DNA of 64,000 nucleotides from JANRLJ01 sp033762735 (GTDB lineage Bacteria; Chloroflexota; Anaerolineae; Aggregatilineales; Phototrophicaceae): NCBI GenBank assembly GCA_033762735.1, contig JANRLJ010000217.1, forward strand, positions 1-64,000. Direction: 5' to 3'. Made by a program: the position numbers and the translations under genes. How positions within the stretch are numbered: position 1 is the first letter of the stretch; every line of letters begins with the position of its first letter. The notes under the pieces were generated by a model. That model was not told where the DNA came from and did no database searches. It saw only the letters and a list, made by a program, of their open reading frames with translations. Below, piece after piece: positions 51,223 through 58,862 of the stretch.

Positions 51223-53303
51223 GATGAAACGCTCTCCGTGCGTTGTTCGGAAGCCATTTCTGCCAGTCGTGGTGGGCGGGGTGGCAGCAGCCCTTCTGGG
51301 CGCAGCAGCATCGCAATCACCAGAAGCGCACCAAACGCCAGCAGGCGATAATCCTGGAGTTCGCGAAGCAGTTCCGGGATGCCTACCAGCACCAGTGCGC
51401 CAATAATCACGCCCGGCACCGACCCCATACCACCGATAATAATGAGCGCCAGAACGTTAATCGACACGGCGATTTCAAAGCTGTTGGGGAAGATACTGCG
51501 AAGCCATGCGCCGAATACTGCGCCGCCCAACCCGGCAAAGGCGGAACTGAGACCAAACGCCAGCAGCTTGGTCTGGACGAGGTTAATGCCCATCGCTTCG
51601 GCCACGTCTTCATCCGCCCGCATTGCCCGCCATGCGCGCCCCAATCGGACGTTGATGATGCGCGTTACAACAAAGACAGCAATGAGCACACTCAACAGGA
51701 ACAGATAATAGTAGCCGTTCGCACCAACAAACTCATACGTTCCCAGCCCAATGCCGCGCAGATCGAGCACCGCATTGGGGATATTGGAGATGCCCTGCGG
51801 CCCGCCCAGCAAGTCCTTATAGGCATCGGAATTGACCAGACGGTTGATAATCTGGCCGAAGCCGAGCGTGACAATCGCCAGATAATCGCCGCGCAGCCGC
51901 AGCACGGGAACACCGAGCAGCACCCCTGCCGTCGCGCTCACAAGAACCGCGACAGGCCAGGCCTGCCAGAAGGTAAGAATGCCGCTGCAAGCCTCCTGAA
52001 TGGTCTGCCCTTCCCCCAGCAAATCGCGCACCTGATCGGGGGTCAGCCCGCCGCACGTCACCAGACTCGGCGTGGTCAGAACGCCCGCAGTATAAGCGCC
52101 GATGGCATAGGTCGCTACATAGCCGAGGTCAAGCAGTCCCGCGTAGCCCACCATCACATTGAGGCCGATGCCCATTGTGATATAAAGCAGCACCAGCACC
52201 ATCGTCGCAGTCAGGCTGGTTCCGGCGAACGTTGGCGCGATCAGCATCACCGCAAACCCTATAGCAAAGGCAATCAGACGGGTACGCCGCTGATCGGGAT
52301 GTGGCAGACCTGTAAAGGCGGCGCTTGATCGTGCTCCCAGCAGTGGCACGAGCCACAGCCCTGCGCTTAACAGTACGATGGACAAAACGGCCAGCAGCAA
52401 GGTCATCGCGTCCTGCCAATTGAGAAGGCCGAACAGCAGCAGCGCCAGCACCAGGTAGAGCATCGCGTCGTGAAAGAGGCGTCCGGCGCGCAGGGCTAAA
52501 GCCCCTGCTCCGCCGACCAGCGCCATCGCCAAAACAAAAACGACCGCGTTATTCAAAGCAAGTTCGAGAATGTCCGGACTGCTGCCCGTGCCGCGCAGCA
52601 GACTGCCGCGCTCCAGACCAACGCTGTTGGTAAGGATAGTCAACAGCCCTCCCAGCACAAGGCCGGCCAGAAGACCAGCGCCCACCGCTACATAAACCGA
52701 CTGCTGCCGCAGCAGCAGGCTAATCCCGTAACCCGCCGCGAACGTCAGCAGCAGCGCTATCCCGTCAGGGAGTGCGATCACTGCATCGAGCTGGCCTTGC
52801 AGTAAGGCGATCACCAGAGTCAGGCCGACCGCGATAAACCCTATTTCACGTGGGCGTGGCGGGACAAAAGCCAGCATTGTTCCGAGTGTGCCAAAACCCA
52901 GGCTTGCCACGATCAGCAGCGCAAGCCCAGCCGCGAGGCTGTCCTGGCCGAACGTCAGCGGCCCGCCCAGCAGCGGTGCAAGGTTGCGGAAGACGAAGCG
53001 CATGTCGATGTTATTTTCGATCACTACCAGCACGGCAAGCACAGCACCAAGCACTGCGCTTCCCACTACTCCATGAAGCACCGCGCTCGGCAGGCCATGC
53101 TCACGCTGTTGCAGGCCGAGATAAAAGCCGGTGCCTATAAAAATGAACACAACCAGCACATGCCCCAGATTGAGCGAATTTTCAAGAATTTCGCTGCCTG
53201 CGAATGAGTCGAAAATGCCCGTCAGCGCAAGGAGAATGACCCCGACCGCGATAAAGAGGCTCTGGCGCAGGGTCGTGCTTAAAGGGGGAACAGCCGTTGT
53301 CAT
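51219..53303 (-). CDS. livM: Branched-chain amino acid permease LivM with a large extra N-terminal membrane domain
   Basis: A 694-residue permease. The normal LivM core occupies about 345-670: GLNVMVGYAGLLDLGYVA, LRGDYLAIVTLGFGQIINRL, NSFEIAVSINVLALIIIGGMGSVPG and a final LRPEGLLP. The first 340 residues are an additional array of about nine or ten hydrophobic helices rich in Leu/Ala/Gly, without the LivM signature. Normal LivM is roughly 300-430 residues, so this is nearly double. The extra region could be a diverged permease-like duplicate or an unrelated membrane domain. The start follows the livH stop with 4 bases between. Confidence 0.9.
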   Translation of the reverse strand: MTTAVPPLSTTLRQSLFIAVGVILLALTGIFDSFAGSEILENSLNLGHVLVVFIFIGTGFYLGLQQREHGLPSAVLHGVVGSAVLGAVLAVLVVIENNIDMRFVFRNLAPLLGGPLTFGQDSLAAGLALLIVASLGFGTLGTMLAFVPPRPREIGFIAVGLTLVIALLQGQLDAVIALPDGIALLLTFAAGYGISLLLRQQSVYVAVGAGLLAGLVLGGLLTILTNSVGLERGSLLRGTGSSPDILELALNNAVVFVLAMALVGGAGALALRAGRLFHDAMLYLVLALLLFGLLNWQDAMTLLLAVLSIVLLSAGLWLVPLLGARSSAAFTGLPHPDQRRTRLIAFAIGFAVMLIAPTFAGTSLTATMVLVLLYITMGIGLNVMVGYAGLLDLGYVATYAIGAYTAGVLTTPSLVTCGGLTPDQVRDLLGEGQTIQEACSGILTFWQAWPVAVLVSATAGVLLGVPVLRLRGDYLAIVTLGFGQIINRLVNSDAYKDLLGGPQGISNIPNAVLDLRGIGLGTYEFVGANGYYYLFLLSVLIAVFVVTRIINVRLGRAWRAMRADEDVAEAMGINLVQTKLLAFGLSSAFAGLGGAVFGAWLRSIFPNSFEIAVSINVLALIIIGGMGSVPGVIIGALVLVGIPELLRELQDYRLLAFGALLVIAMLLRPEGLLPPRPPRLAEMASEQRTESVSS

Positions 53304-53307
53304 CGCG

Positions 53308-54492
53308 CTATGCCTTCTTCTTCGCCAGAACTTCGCCGAAAATCCCAGTCGGGCGGAAGATCAGGATCAGCACCAGCATCCCAAAGGCAACAATATCTTC
53401 AAGCTGCTGGGGAATACCCAGCAGTGCGGGCGCGACCGACTCGATCACACCCAGGAACACCCCCCCTGCCATCGCGCCGGGGATGTTGCCAATGCCACCG
53501 AGCACAGCGGCGGTAAAGGCTTTAATGCCAAACGTGAAGCCCATACCCGGCGTGGCACGTCCATCATAGAGCGCGAACAGCACGCCCGCTGCCCCGGCCA
53601 GCGCCGCACCCAGGACAAAGGTTGTGACGATTACACGATCCACATTCACGCCCATCAGCGATGCCGTATTTTTGTCTTCGGCCACCGCCCGCATCGCCTT
53701 ACCGATTTTGGTGCGCTTGACGATCAGCCACAGGCCGCCCATCAACGCCAGCGCCAGAAAGAAGATGATGAACACCAGCGGGCGGATGGTCAGCTCAAGC
53801 CCCAGAAACCGTACATCATAAATGCCCGCGATCAGATCGACCGGGACACAGGTTTGCACATCATTGACGATCTCGCACTCGCCCCGTGTACCGGGGACAT
53901 TCAGATAGAGATCGGGGTAAACACGGGGAGAACCGCCGAAAAGGCGCAGGAAAAGCTGCTGGATGAAAATCGATGCGCCAATCGCCGTAATCAGCGGAAC
54001 CAGGCGCGGGGCGCTGCGCAGGGGACGATAGGCAATTCGTTCCAGCAGAACAGCAACGACTACAGAAGCCCCCATGCCGACCAGCAGCGTGATGAGCAGA
54101 ACCAGCAGCGGTACAGTTTGCAGCCAACCCGCTTCCACCATCCCATAGGCGGCGAAAAAGCCAATATACGCCCCGGCCATAAATACTTCGCCGTGTGCGA
54201 AGTTAATCATGCCGAGGATGCCGTACACCAGCGTATAACCGAGCGCGACCAGCGCATAGATGCTGCCCTGCGCCAGCCCGAAAGTCAGCCGCCGGATGTA
54301 CTGCGAAAGGACAAATCCCTCACTGGTGATAGTATTGATTGCGGATAAAAGCAGCAGCAGTAAAAAAATCCCTCCGGCAGCATACAGAATGACCTGTATC
54401 GGATCATTGATCAGCGTTCGTCGGATTCGTCGAAAGGCTGGCCGAATGGGGGAAGCATTTTGTGGTGAGATCGAGGGAACGTCCGAGGCCAT
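53308..54492 (-). CDS. livH: Branched-chain amino acid permease LivH
   Basis: A 394-residue membrane protein. The core has GLAQGSIYALVALGYTLVYGILGMINFAHGEVFMAGAY, the LivH hallmark (quoted here across two segments; key residues are GxxYALxALG and NFAHG). TKIGKAMRAVAEDKNTASLMG and AAVLGGIGNIPGAMAGG also match. About 60 residues precede the first usual helix, and a Cys-containing loop (GECEIVNDVQTCVP) is inserted near 205-220. I choose ATG 54492; a GTG at 54543 lies inside a strong hairpin and is less likely. Confidence 0.9.
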   Translation of the reverse strand: MASDVPSISPQNASPIRPAFRRIRRTLINDPIQVILYAAGGIFLLLLLLSAINTITSEGFVLSQYIRRLTFGLAQGSIYALVALGYTLVYGILGMINFAHGEVFMAGAYIGFFAAYGMVEAGWLQTVPLLVLLITLLVGMGASVVVAVLLERIAYRPLRSAPRLVPLITAIGASIFIQQLFLRLFGGSPRVYPDLYLNVPGTRGECEIVNDVQTCVPVDLIAGIYDVRFLGLELTIRPLVFIIFFLALALMGGLWLIVKRTKIGKAMRAVAEDKNTASLMGVNVDRVIVTTFVLGAALAGAAGVLFALYDGRATPGMGFTFGIKAFTAAVLGGIGNIPGAMAGGVFLGVIESVAPALLGIPQQLEDIVAFGMLVLILIFRPTGIFGEVLAKKKA

Positions 54493-54526
54493 AAAGCGTC
54501 CAATCTGATGTTTCTGACTTGTGAAA

Positions 54527-54556
54527 CCGGGGGTGGAGTTCACCCCCCACCCCCGG
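54527..54556 (-). terminator. Attenuator-like hairpin between livK and livH
   Basis: CCGGGGGTGG (54527-54536) and CCACCCCCGG (54547-54556) form a perfect 10-base GC stem with a 10-base loop, 31 bases after the binding-protein stop and before livH. No long T-tract follows. This is where such operons often reduce expression of the membrane subunits relative to the abundant binding protein. Confidence 0.55.
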
Positions 54557-54586
54557 CTGCGTAAAGACTAAACCACTTGCGTTATG

Positions 54587-55801
54587 TTACTCGGCTTCGG
54601 CCACTTCAAGACGCTCGTAAGCCCCATCGGTCACCTGGAAGAAACCGATACCACCCGTCGCGCAGTCGCCCGAACCGTTGCAGGACAGAACGCCGGACAG
54701 ACCTTCGAAGGGTTCTTCCGCACCAAACGAACGGATGAACTCGGCCAGTTCCGCACGGTTGATGACCAGGTTGCCGTCATCGTCCAGCGTACCCACCGCT
54801 TCGATGGCGTCTAGGATGATGTTGGCTGCGTCATACGAGTAGGTGTTGAACGCGGCAGTGGGTTCCAGGCCATAGGTGTCGATGTAGCGCTGGGTGAATT
54901 CTTCCACCGCTTCGCTCTGAGGAGCCACTGGCGACGAGGCGTACACGCCTTCGGCTGCATCACCCGCCAGGTTCACCAGTTCAGGTGTATTGATGCCGTC
55001 CGCACCCATGAAGTCCACATCTTCCAGACCCACTTCGGCGCGTTGTTCGATCAGGCGAGCGGCTTCCGCCGGGAACCCGCCGAAGTAGATCAGTTCCGGT
55101 TCTTCCGCGGCTACGCTTTCCAGCAGGCTGCGGAAATCGGTATCGCCGACCGTGACCGAGTCTGCGAAGACCACTTCGCCACCCAGTTCCGTGAAGGCTT
55201 CTGACAGCACGTTCACGAGGCTTTCGCCATAGGGGCTTCCGTCATGGACGGTGGCAATCGAAGTGTAGCCCAGTTCATTGTAGATGAACTCGGCAGCCGC
55301 CGCGCCCTGGAGCGAGTCGTTGGGCGTGGTGCGGTTGAAGCTGGCGAACCCGGTGTCTTCCGCGGTCAGGTCTGGTGCGGTGCAGCTTGAACTAATCATG
55401 CTGTAACCGGCTTCATCGAAGATCGGGCCAGCCGCGCGGCAGGCGCTGGAGCAGGTTGGGCCAACGACGGCGACAATCGATGGTTCAGAGACGAAGCGGT
55501 TCGCCACGGCCTGGCCGCCTTCCGCAGAGCACTGGTCGTCCTGGATGTCCAGGGTCACAGCAAATTCTTCTTCTTCAATTGTGACCACCGGGCGATCTTC
55601 CAGCGCCAGTTCGACACCGCGCGTAATGTCATCACCCAGCGGGACCAGCCCTTCGCCGGAGAGAATGGTCGCCAGACCGATGACCACATCATCACCCGAC
55701 TCAACAATCACGTCTTCTCCGTCCTGCGCCATCACGCTGGAGGTCATCACAACCGCCACCAGCAGGAGCACCAGGAACAAGGACACTCTGTTTTTTAACA
55801 T
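54587..55801 (-). CDS. livK: Branched-chain amino acid/amide ABC transporter substrate-binding protein
   Basis: A 404-residue periplasmic-binding-type protein. The signal peptide KNRVSLFLVLLLVAVVMTSSVMAQ is followed by an acidic start. IGLATILSGEGLVPLGDDITRGVELALED, AVANRFVSEPSIVAVVGPTCSSACRAAGPIFDE and PELIYFGGFPAEAARLIEQ mark the Leu/Ile/Val-binding family (quoted as separate motifs). Two Cys pairs sit in the mature protein. I start at ATG 55801, with AGGAGA upstream. A strong terminator-like hairpin follows, so it is probably made in excess over the permeases. Ligand specificity is not readable. Confidence 0.92.
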   Translation of the reverse strand: MLKNRVSLFLVLLLVAVVMTSSVMAQDGEDVIVESGDDVVIGLATILSGEGLVPLGDDITRGVELALEDRPVVTIEEEEFAVTLDIQDDQCSAEGGQAVANRFVSEPSIVAVVGPTCSSACRAAGPIFDEAGYSMISSSCTAPDLTAEDTGFASFNRTTPNDSLQGAAAAEFIYNELGYTSIATVHDGSPYGESLVNVLSEAFTELGGEVVFADSVTVGDTDFRSLLESVAAEEPELIYFGGFPAEAARLIEQRAEVGLEDVDFMGADGINTPELVNLAGDAAEGVYASSPVAPQSEAVEEFTQRYIDTYGLEPTAAFNTYSYDAANIILDAIEAVGTLDDDGNLVINRAELAEFIRSFGAEEPFEGLSGVLSCNGSGDCATGGIGFFQVTDGAYERLEVAEAE

Positions 55802-55864
55802 CTTTTTTCTCCTATCATATGTGGAGGCTTTAAAGAGCGTGTTAAACCCCACGCCAGGTACGGA

Positions 55865-55892
55865 ATTTTAAGGCGTTCACCGGGAAATTCAA
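55865..55892 (-). promoter_or_regulatory. livK: Candidate promoter of the liv operon
   Basis: On the minus strand TTGAAT (55892-55887), 16-base spacer, TAAAAT (55870-55865), about 63 bases before the livK start. Confidence 0.5.
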
Positions 55893-55941
55893 GAACTCTT
55901 ATTTCCCTATCATGGAAGGTTCAGGTCATACAGGATAACGG

Positions 55942-56775
55942 ATGCAACGATTTCGGCTTTCTGGCAGGCAGATCACTACGTTTGCAGCGCTGCTTTTTCT
56001 GCTGCTTATACACATTCCCCCGCACACCCTTATCATCGCGCAGCAGGCCTCTCCCTTCCTCACACCCCAACCCGACGGTACACTGCGCCGGATTCGGGTG
56101 CCTGTGCTGATGTATCACTATGTGAGTCCCCTGCCCCCCCAGGCGGACGATGTGCGCATTGGGTTGACTGTCTCGCCAGAGACGTTTCGCACCCACCTGC
56201 TCTATCTGCAAGCGGAAGGCTATACGACGATCTCACTGTATGACCTGCACACGGCCCTGCTGACCGGGGAGCCGCTCCCCCCGAAGCCAATTGTGCTGAC
56301 GTTCGATGACGGGCATATCGATCATTACGTCACTGTCTTTCCCCTGCTGCGCGAATTTGGCTTCACGGGTACGTTCTTCATCATCACAGGCCGTGCTGAT
56401 GCGGGCGACCCGGCCTATGTAAGCTGGGCACAGATTGCCGAAATGGCAGCAGCGGGCATGAGCATGGAAGCCCATACCAAACGCCACATGGACTTGCGCC
56501 AGCGCGATTATAATTTTCTGGTTTATGAAATTCTGGGAAGTATTGAAAGTCTGCAAGCCCACACCGGACAGCCCACCACCATGTTTGCCTACCCTGCCGG
56601 GCGCTACGATGATGCGACACTGGCCGTGTTGGAGTCACTCAATGTATGGCGGGCGGTGACAACCGAGCCGGGAACAGCGCACACCACCGATAACCGGCTG
56701 CAGGTGCCTCGCCTGCGAATCACAGGGGAAATGAGCGCGGCTGGACTGGCAGGTCTGCTGAACTCCAATCGCTAG
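55942..56775 (+). CDS. Secreted polysaccharide deacetylase (NodB homology)
   Basis: A 277-residue exported or membrane-anchored carbohydrate esterase 4 enzyme. An N-terminal hydrophobic segment (TTFAALLFLLLIHI) is followed by VPVLMYHYVS. The catalytic motif 1 is TFDDGH (Asp122 general base, Asp123 metal ligand), and motif 2 is HTKRH (His178, His182). FAYPAGRYDD provides a later motif. Such enzymes remove acetyl groups from peptidoglycan, chitin-like or capsule sugars. Single-gene unit; the opposite strand carries a small membrane protein downstream. Confidence 0.9.
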   Translation: MQRFRLSGRQITTFAALLFLLLIHIPPHTLIIAQQASPFLTPQPDGTLRRIRVPVLMYHYVSPLPPQADDVRIGLTVSPETFRTHLLYLQAEGYTTISLYDLHTALLTGEPLPPKPIVLTFDDGHIDHYVTVFPLLREFGFTGTFFIITGRADAGDPAYVSWAQIAEMAAAGMSMEAHTKRHMDLRQRDYNFLVYEILGSIESLQAHTGQPTTMFAYPAGRYDDATLAVLESLNVWRAVTTEPGTAHTTDNRLQVPRLRITGEMSAAGLAGLLNSNR

Positions 56776-56780
56776 AAACA

Positions 56781-56805
56781 AAAAGGGGGAACGACACCGT
56801 TCCCC
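56781..56805 (-). terminator. Terminator of the small membrane protein gene
   Basis: GGGGAACG (56786-56793) and CGTTCCCC (56798-56805), 4-base loop. On the minus strand it is followed by CCTTTTTG. It may also stop the deacetylase transcript. Confidence 0.75.
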
Positions 56806-56824
56806 GCTGCTCTACATTCAGGCT

Positions 56825-57064
56825 TTAGTTCGGCCAGATTTTGGCGTCCAGAAAGTAGTCCAGAATGGTCATGAACATCAGCCCCAGCGGAACCATCGTC
56901 ACCAGAAAATACATGCGCCCATACTTGGCAATGCTGACCGCTTCTGCATTCGGGTCAGGGCTGACGGCGGGCAGAAAGAAGGTGATGATGAGCCAGCTCA
57001 CCACAAAGCCGAGCGCCATGCCTACAATCCACGCGATGGCCCGACGCACAAACAAAGAAGACAT
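56825..57064 (-). CDS. Small two-helix membrane protein of unknown function
   Basis: A 79-residue protein with two transmembrane helices (IAWIVGMALGFVVSWLIITFFL and YFLVTMVPLGLMFMTILDYFL; the second is preceded by a short polar loop PDPNAEAVSIAKYGRM). I start at ATG 57064, with GGAAGG about ten bases before. A longer frame to 57259 has no signal-like sequence. A terminator follows. I do not recognise a family. Confidence 0.65.
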   Translation of the reverse strand: MSSLFVRRAIAWIVGMALGFVVSWLIITFFLPAVSPDPNAEAVSIAKYGRMYFLVTMVPLGLMFMTILDYFLDAKIWPN

Positions 57065-57443
57065 AACCGCAAAACCTTCCGCTACAACATTCGTATTCAG
57101 TTGTGAATATTTTAACGTGTGGCTGACCATTGATGCAAGAGATGGGTGCGAAGATTGAACTTTTCCACCCTGAACACGTTCTAAAGGTTGTCGCACTATG
57201 AAAAGAACGTTAAAATGAGCCGCATAATTAGTGAGAGATGGTTGTGTTGACCGCAACACTGGTTCAGTGTGAAATTGTGCGCCCAGGTTTCAACACGTCC
57301 TGGTCTTTCCAACACAGATTTAAAACAGAAGCCACATCGCTTTCGCCCGATACGTGTTGTATTGGTATTGATGAACATGTGGGCATTCTCATCGCCCTTC
57401 GCGATGACCTCAATGGTAAGGTAAGCCTGTAGGAGCACATTCT
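57065..57443. other. Intergenic region before the oxoamine synthase gene
   Basis: About 380 bases between divergent genes. It holds the candidate promoter at 57188-57216 and AGGAG at 57431-57435 for the downstream gene. Two overlapping open frames (57238-57432 plus, 57196-57438 minus) look like chance frames and are not called. The first 120 bases belong to the 5' region of the small membrane protein gene; no structured RNA is evident. Confidence 0.5.
57188..57216 (+). promoter_or_regulatory. Candidate promoter for the oxoamine synthase gene
   Basis: TTGTCG (57188-57193), 17-base spacer, TAAAAT (57211-57216), giving a leader of about 220 bases before the GTG at 57444. Confidence 0.42.
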
Positions 57444-58655
57444 GTGGCAGACATTTTCCAAAAAGCAGTCAATTTCACGCAGGCGAAGGAAGCCATTGCG
57501 ATGGGGATTTATCCCTACTTCCGCGCTTTAAGCGATTCAGAAGGCACAACGGCCATTTTTGAAGGCAAAGAAGTCGTGATGATCGGCTCTAACAACTATC
57601 TGGGGCTAACGACCGATCCCCGTGTACGCGCCGCTGCGGCGGAAGCGCTTGAACGCTACGGCACCAGCGTTACCGGATCCCGCTTCCTGAATGGAACGCT
57701 CGAACTGCATCTGGAACTGGATCGTCGGCTGGCGAAGTTCGTAGACAAAGAAGCCGCCCTCGTCTTCCCCACCGGGTATCAGACCAACGTTGGTACGATC
57801 AGCGCCCTTGTGGGCAAGGGCGATTACGTCATCATCGACAAGGACGCCCATGCCTGCATCGTGGATGGCTGCCTCATGTCACGCGGCGAAATGAAACGCT
57901 TCCGCCACAATGACCTGAACAGCCTGGAGCAAATTCTGGAAAAACTTCCGGCAGATGCAGGTAAGCTGGTAATCGTTGATGGCGTTTACAGCATGGGCGG
58001 CGATATTGCTCCCCTGCCTGAAGTTGTGGAACTGTGCAAGCGCTATGGTGCTCGCATGATGGTCGATGACGCGCACGGAATTGGCGTGACGGGCAAGGGT
58101 CGCGGGACAGCCGCGCACTTTGACCTGACCGACCAGGTCGATCTCATCATGGGAACGTTTAGCAAGAGCTTCGCCTCCATTGGTGGTTTTATTGCAGGTG
58201 ATGCGGACGTTGTGCACTACATCCAGCATCACGCCCGCTCGCTGATCTTCTCTGCTGCCCTGCCTGCACCCAATGCAGCGGCAGTGCTGAAGGCGCTCGA
58301 TATTATCGAGAGCGAACCACAGTTGGTGGAAAGCCTGTGGGAAAATGCGGAATATATGCGTGCAGGTTTCCGTGCGCTTGGCTATGACATCGGCCCCAGC
58401 AACTCGGCCATTATCCCGGTGCTGATCCGCGACGACTACCGCACGGCGCTGGCCTGGCGGGCGCTGATCGAAGCCGGGGTTTACACCAATCCGGTGATTC
58501 CGCCCGCTGTTCCGCCCAACAACAGCCTGCTGCGCACCAGCTACATGGCGACGCACAAGCGTGAACATCTCGACCGCGCTCTGGAATCGTTCCGAATTGT
58601 AGGCGACCAGCTTGATCTGCTCAGCAAATCGGAACAGGTCGAAGTCGCTTCCTGA
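57444..58655 (+). CDS. Alpha-oxoamine synthase family PLP enzyme (KBL/SPT/BioF-like)
   Basis: A 403-residue fold-type I PLP enzyme that condenses an acyl-CoA or acyl-ACP with an amino acid. Motifs: MGIYPYFRALSD at the N-terminus, GSNNYLGLTTDPRV, TGSRFLNGTLELHLELD, His136 in DKDAHACIVDG, the PLP Asp/His in VDDAHGIGVTG (208-212 region), and Schiff-base Lys241 in MGTFSKSFAS. The YPYFR start resembles bacterial serine palmitoyltransferase-like proteins rather than BioF, but Kbl cannot be excluded. GTG start with AGGAG eight bases upstream. It is a stand-alone gene. Confidence 0.85.
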   Translation: MADIFQKAVNFTQAKEAIAMGIYPYFRALSDSEGTTAIFEGKEVVMIGSNNYLGLTTDPRVRAAAAEALERYGTSVTGSRFLNGTLELHLELDRRLAKFVDKEAALVFPTGYQTNVGTISALVGKGDYVIIDKDAHACIVDGCLMSRGEMKRFRHNDLNSLEQILEKLPADAGKLVIVDGVYSMGGDIAPLPEVVELCKRYGARMMVDDAHGIGVTGKGRGTAAHFDLTDQVDLIMGTFSKSFASIGGFIAGDADVVHYIQHHARSLIFSAALPAPNAAAVLKALDIIESEPQLVESLWENAEYMRAGFRALGYDIGPSNSAIIPVLIRDDYRTALAWRALIEAGVYTNPVIPPAVPPNNSLLRTSYMATHKREHLDRALESFRIVGDQLDLLSKSEQVEVAS

Positions 58656-58677
58656 GCAAGTAACCCTAACAGGATTA

Positions 58678-58771
58678 GAACTTACGCAGTTTGCCGTTTG
58701 TAGGGGTGGGTTTCAAACCCGCCCTTTCAAGACGGTATCTACGAGAAAAACAACCTGCAAGTGCGTAACTC
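58678..58771. repeat. MITE-like short element with imperfect terminal inverted repeats
   Basis: The left end GAACTTACGCAGTTTGC and the reverse complement of the right end, GAGTTACGCACTTGCAG, match with few differences. The centre holds a hairpin GGTGGGTTT-C-AAACCCGCC. The size (94 bases), ends and hairpin fit a non-autonomous mobile element placed just after the oxoamine synthase gene and before a terminator. No coding frame lies inside. No second copy is seen in this window. Confidence 0.55.
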
Positions 58772-58783
58772 CTAAAGACAAAC

Positions 58784-58821
58784 AAAAAGAGAGGGAATGA
58801 CTGCCATCCCCTCTCTTTTTT
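58784..58821. terminator. Bidirectional terminator between the oxoamine synthase and RND genes
   Basis: AAAAAGAGAGGG (58784-58795) and CCCTCTCTTTTT (58809-58820), a perfect 12-base stem extended by ATG/CAT across one mismatch. A/T tails on both sides. A second smaller hairpin (GGGGAGA/TCTCCCC) lies at about 58832-58856, directly after the RND stop. Confidence 0.85.
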
Positions 58822-58862
58822 GTTGTAAAGCTGGGGGAGAAGACTGTCTCTCCCCTCATCAT

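Noticed and set aside
53131..54348. A 405-codon plus-strand frame opposite livH and livM
   Set aside because: Antisense shadow of two clear permease genes; Gln/Arg-rich, with no family motif.
57238..57432. A small plus-strand frame upstream of the oxoamine synthase gene
   Set aside because: No ribosome binding site at its start and no conservation signal visible; the promoter lies just before it, so it is more likely leader.
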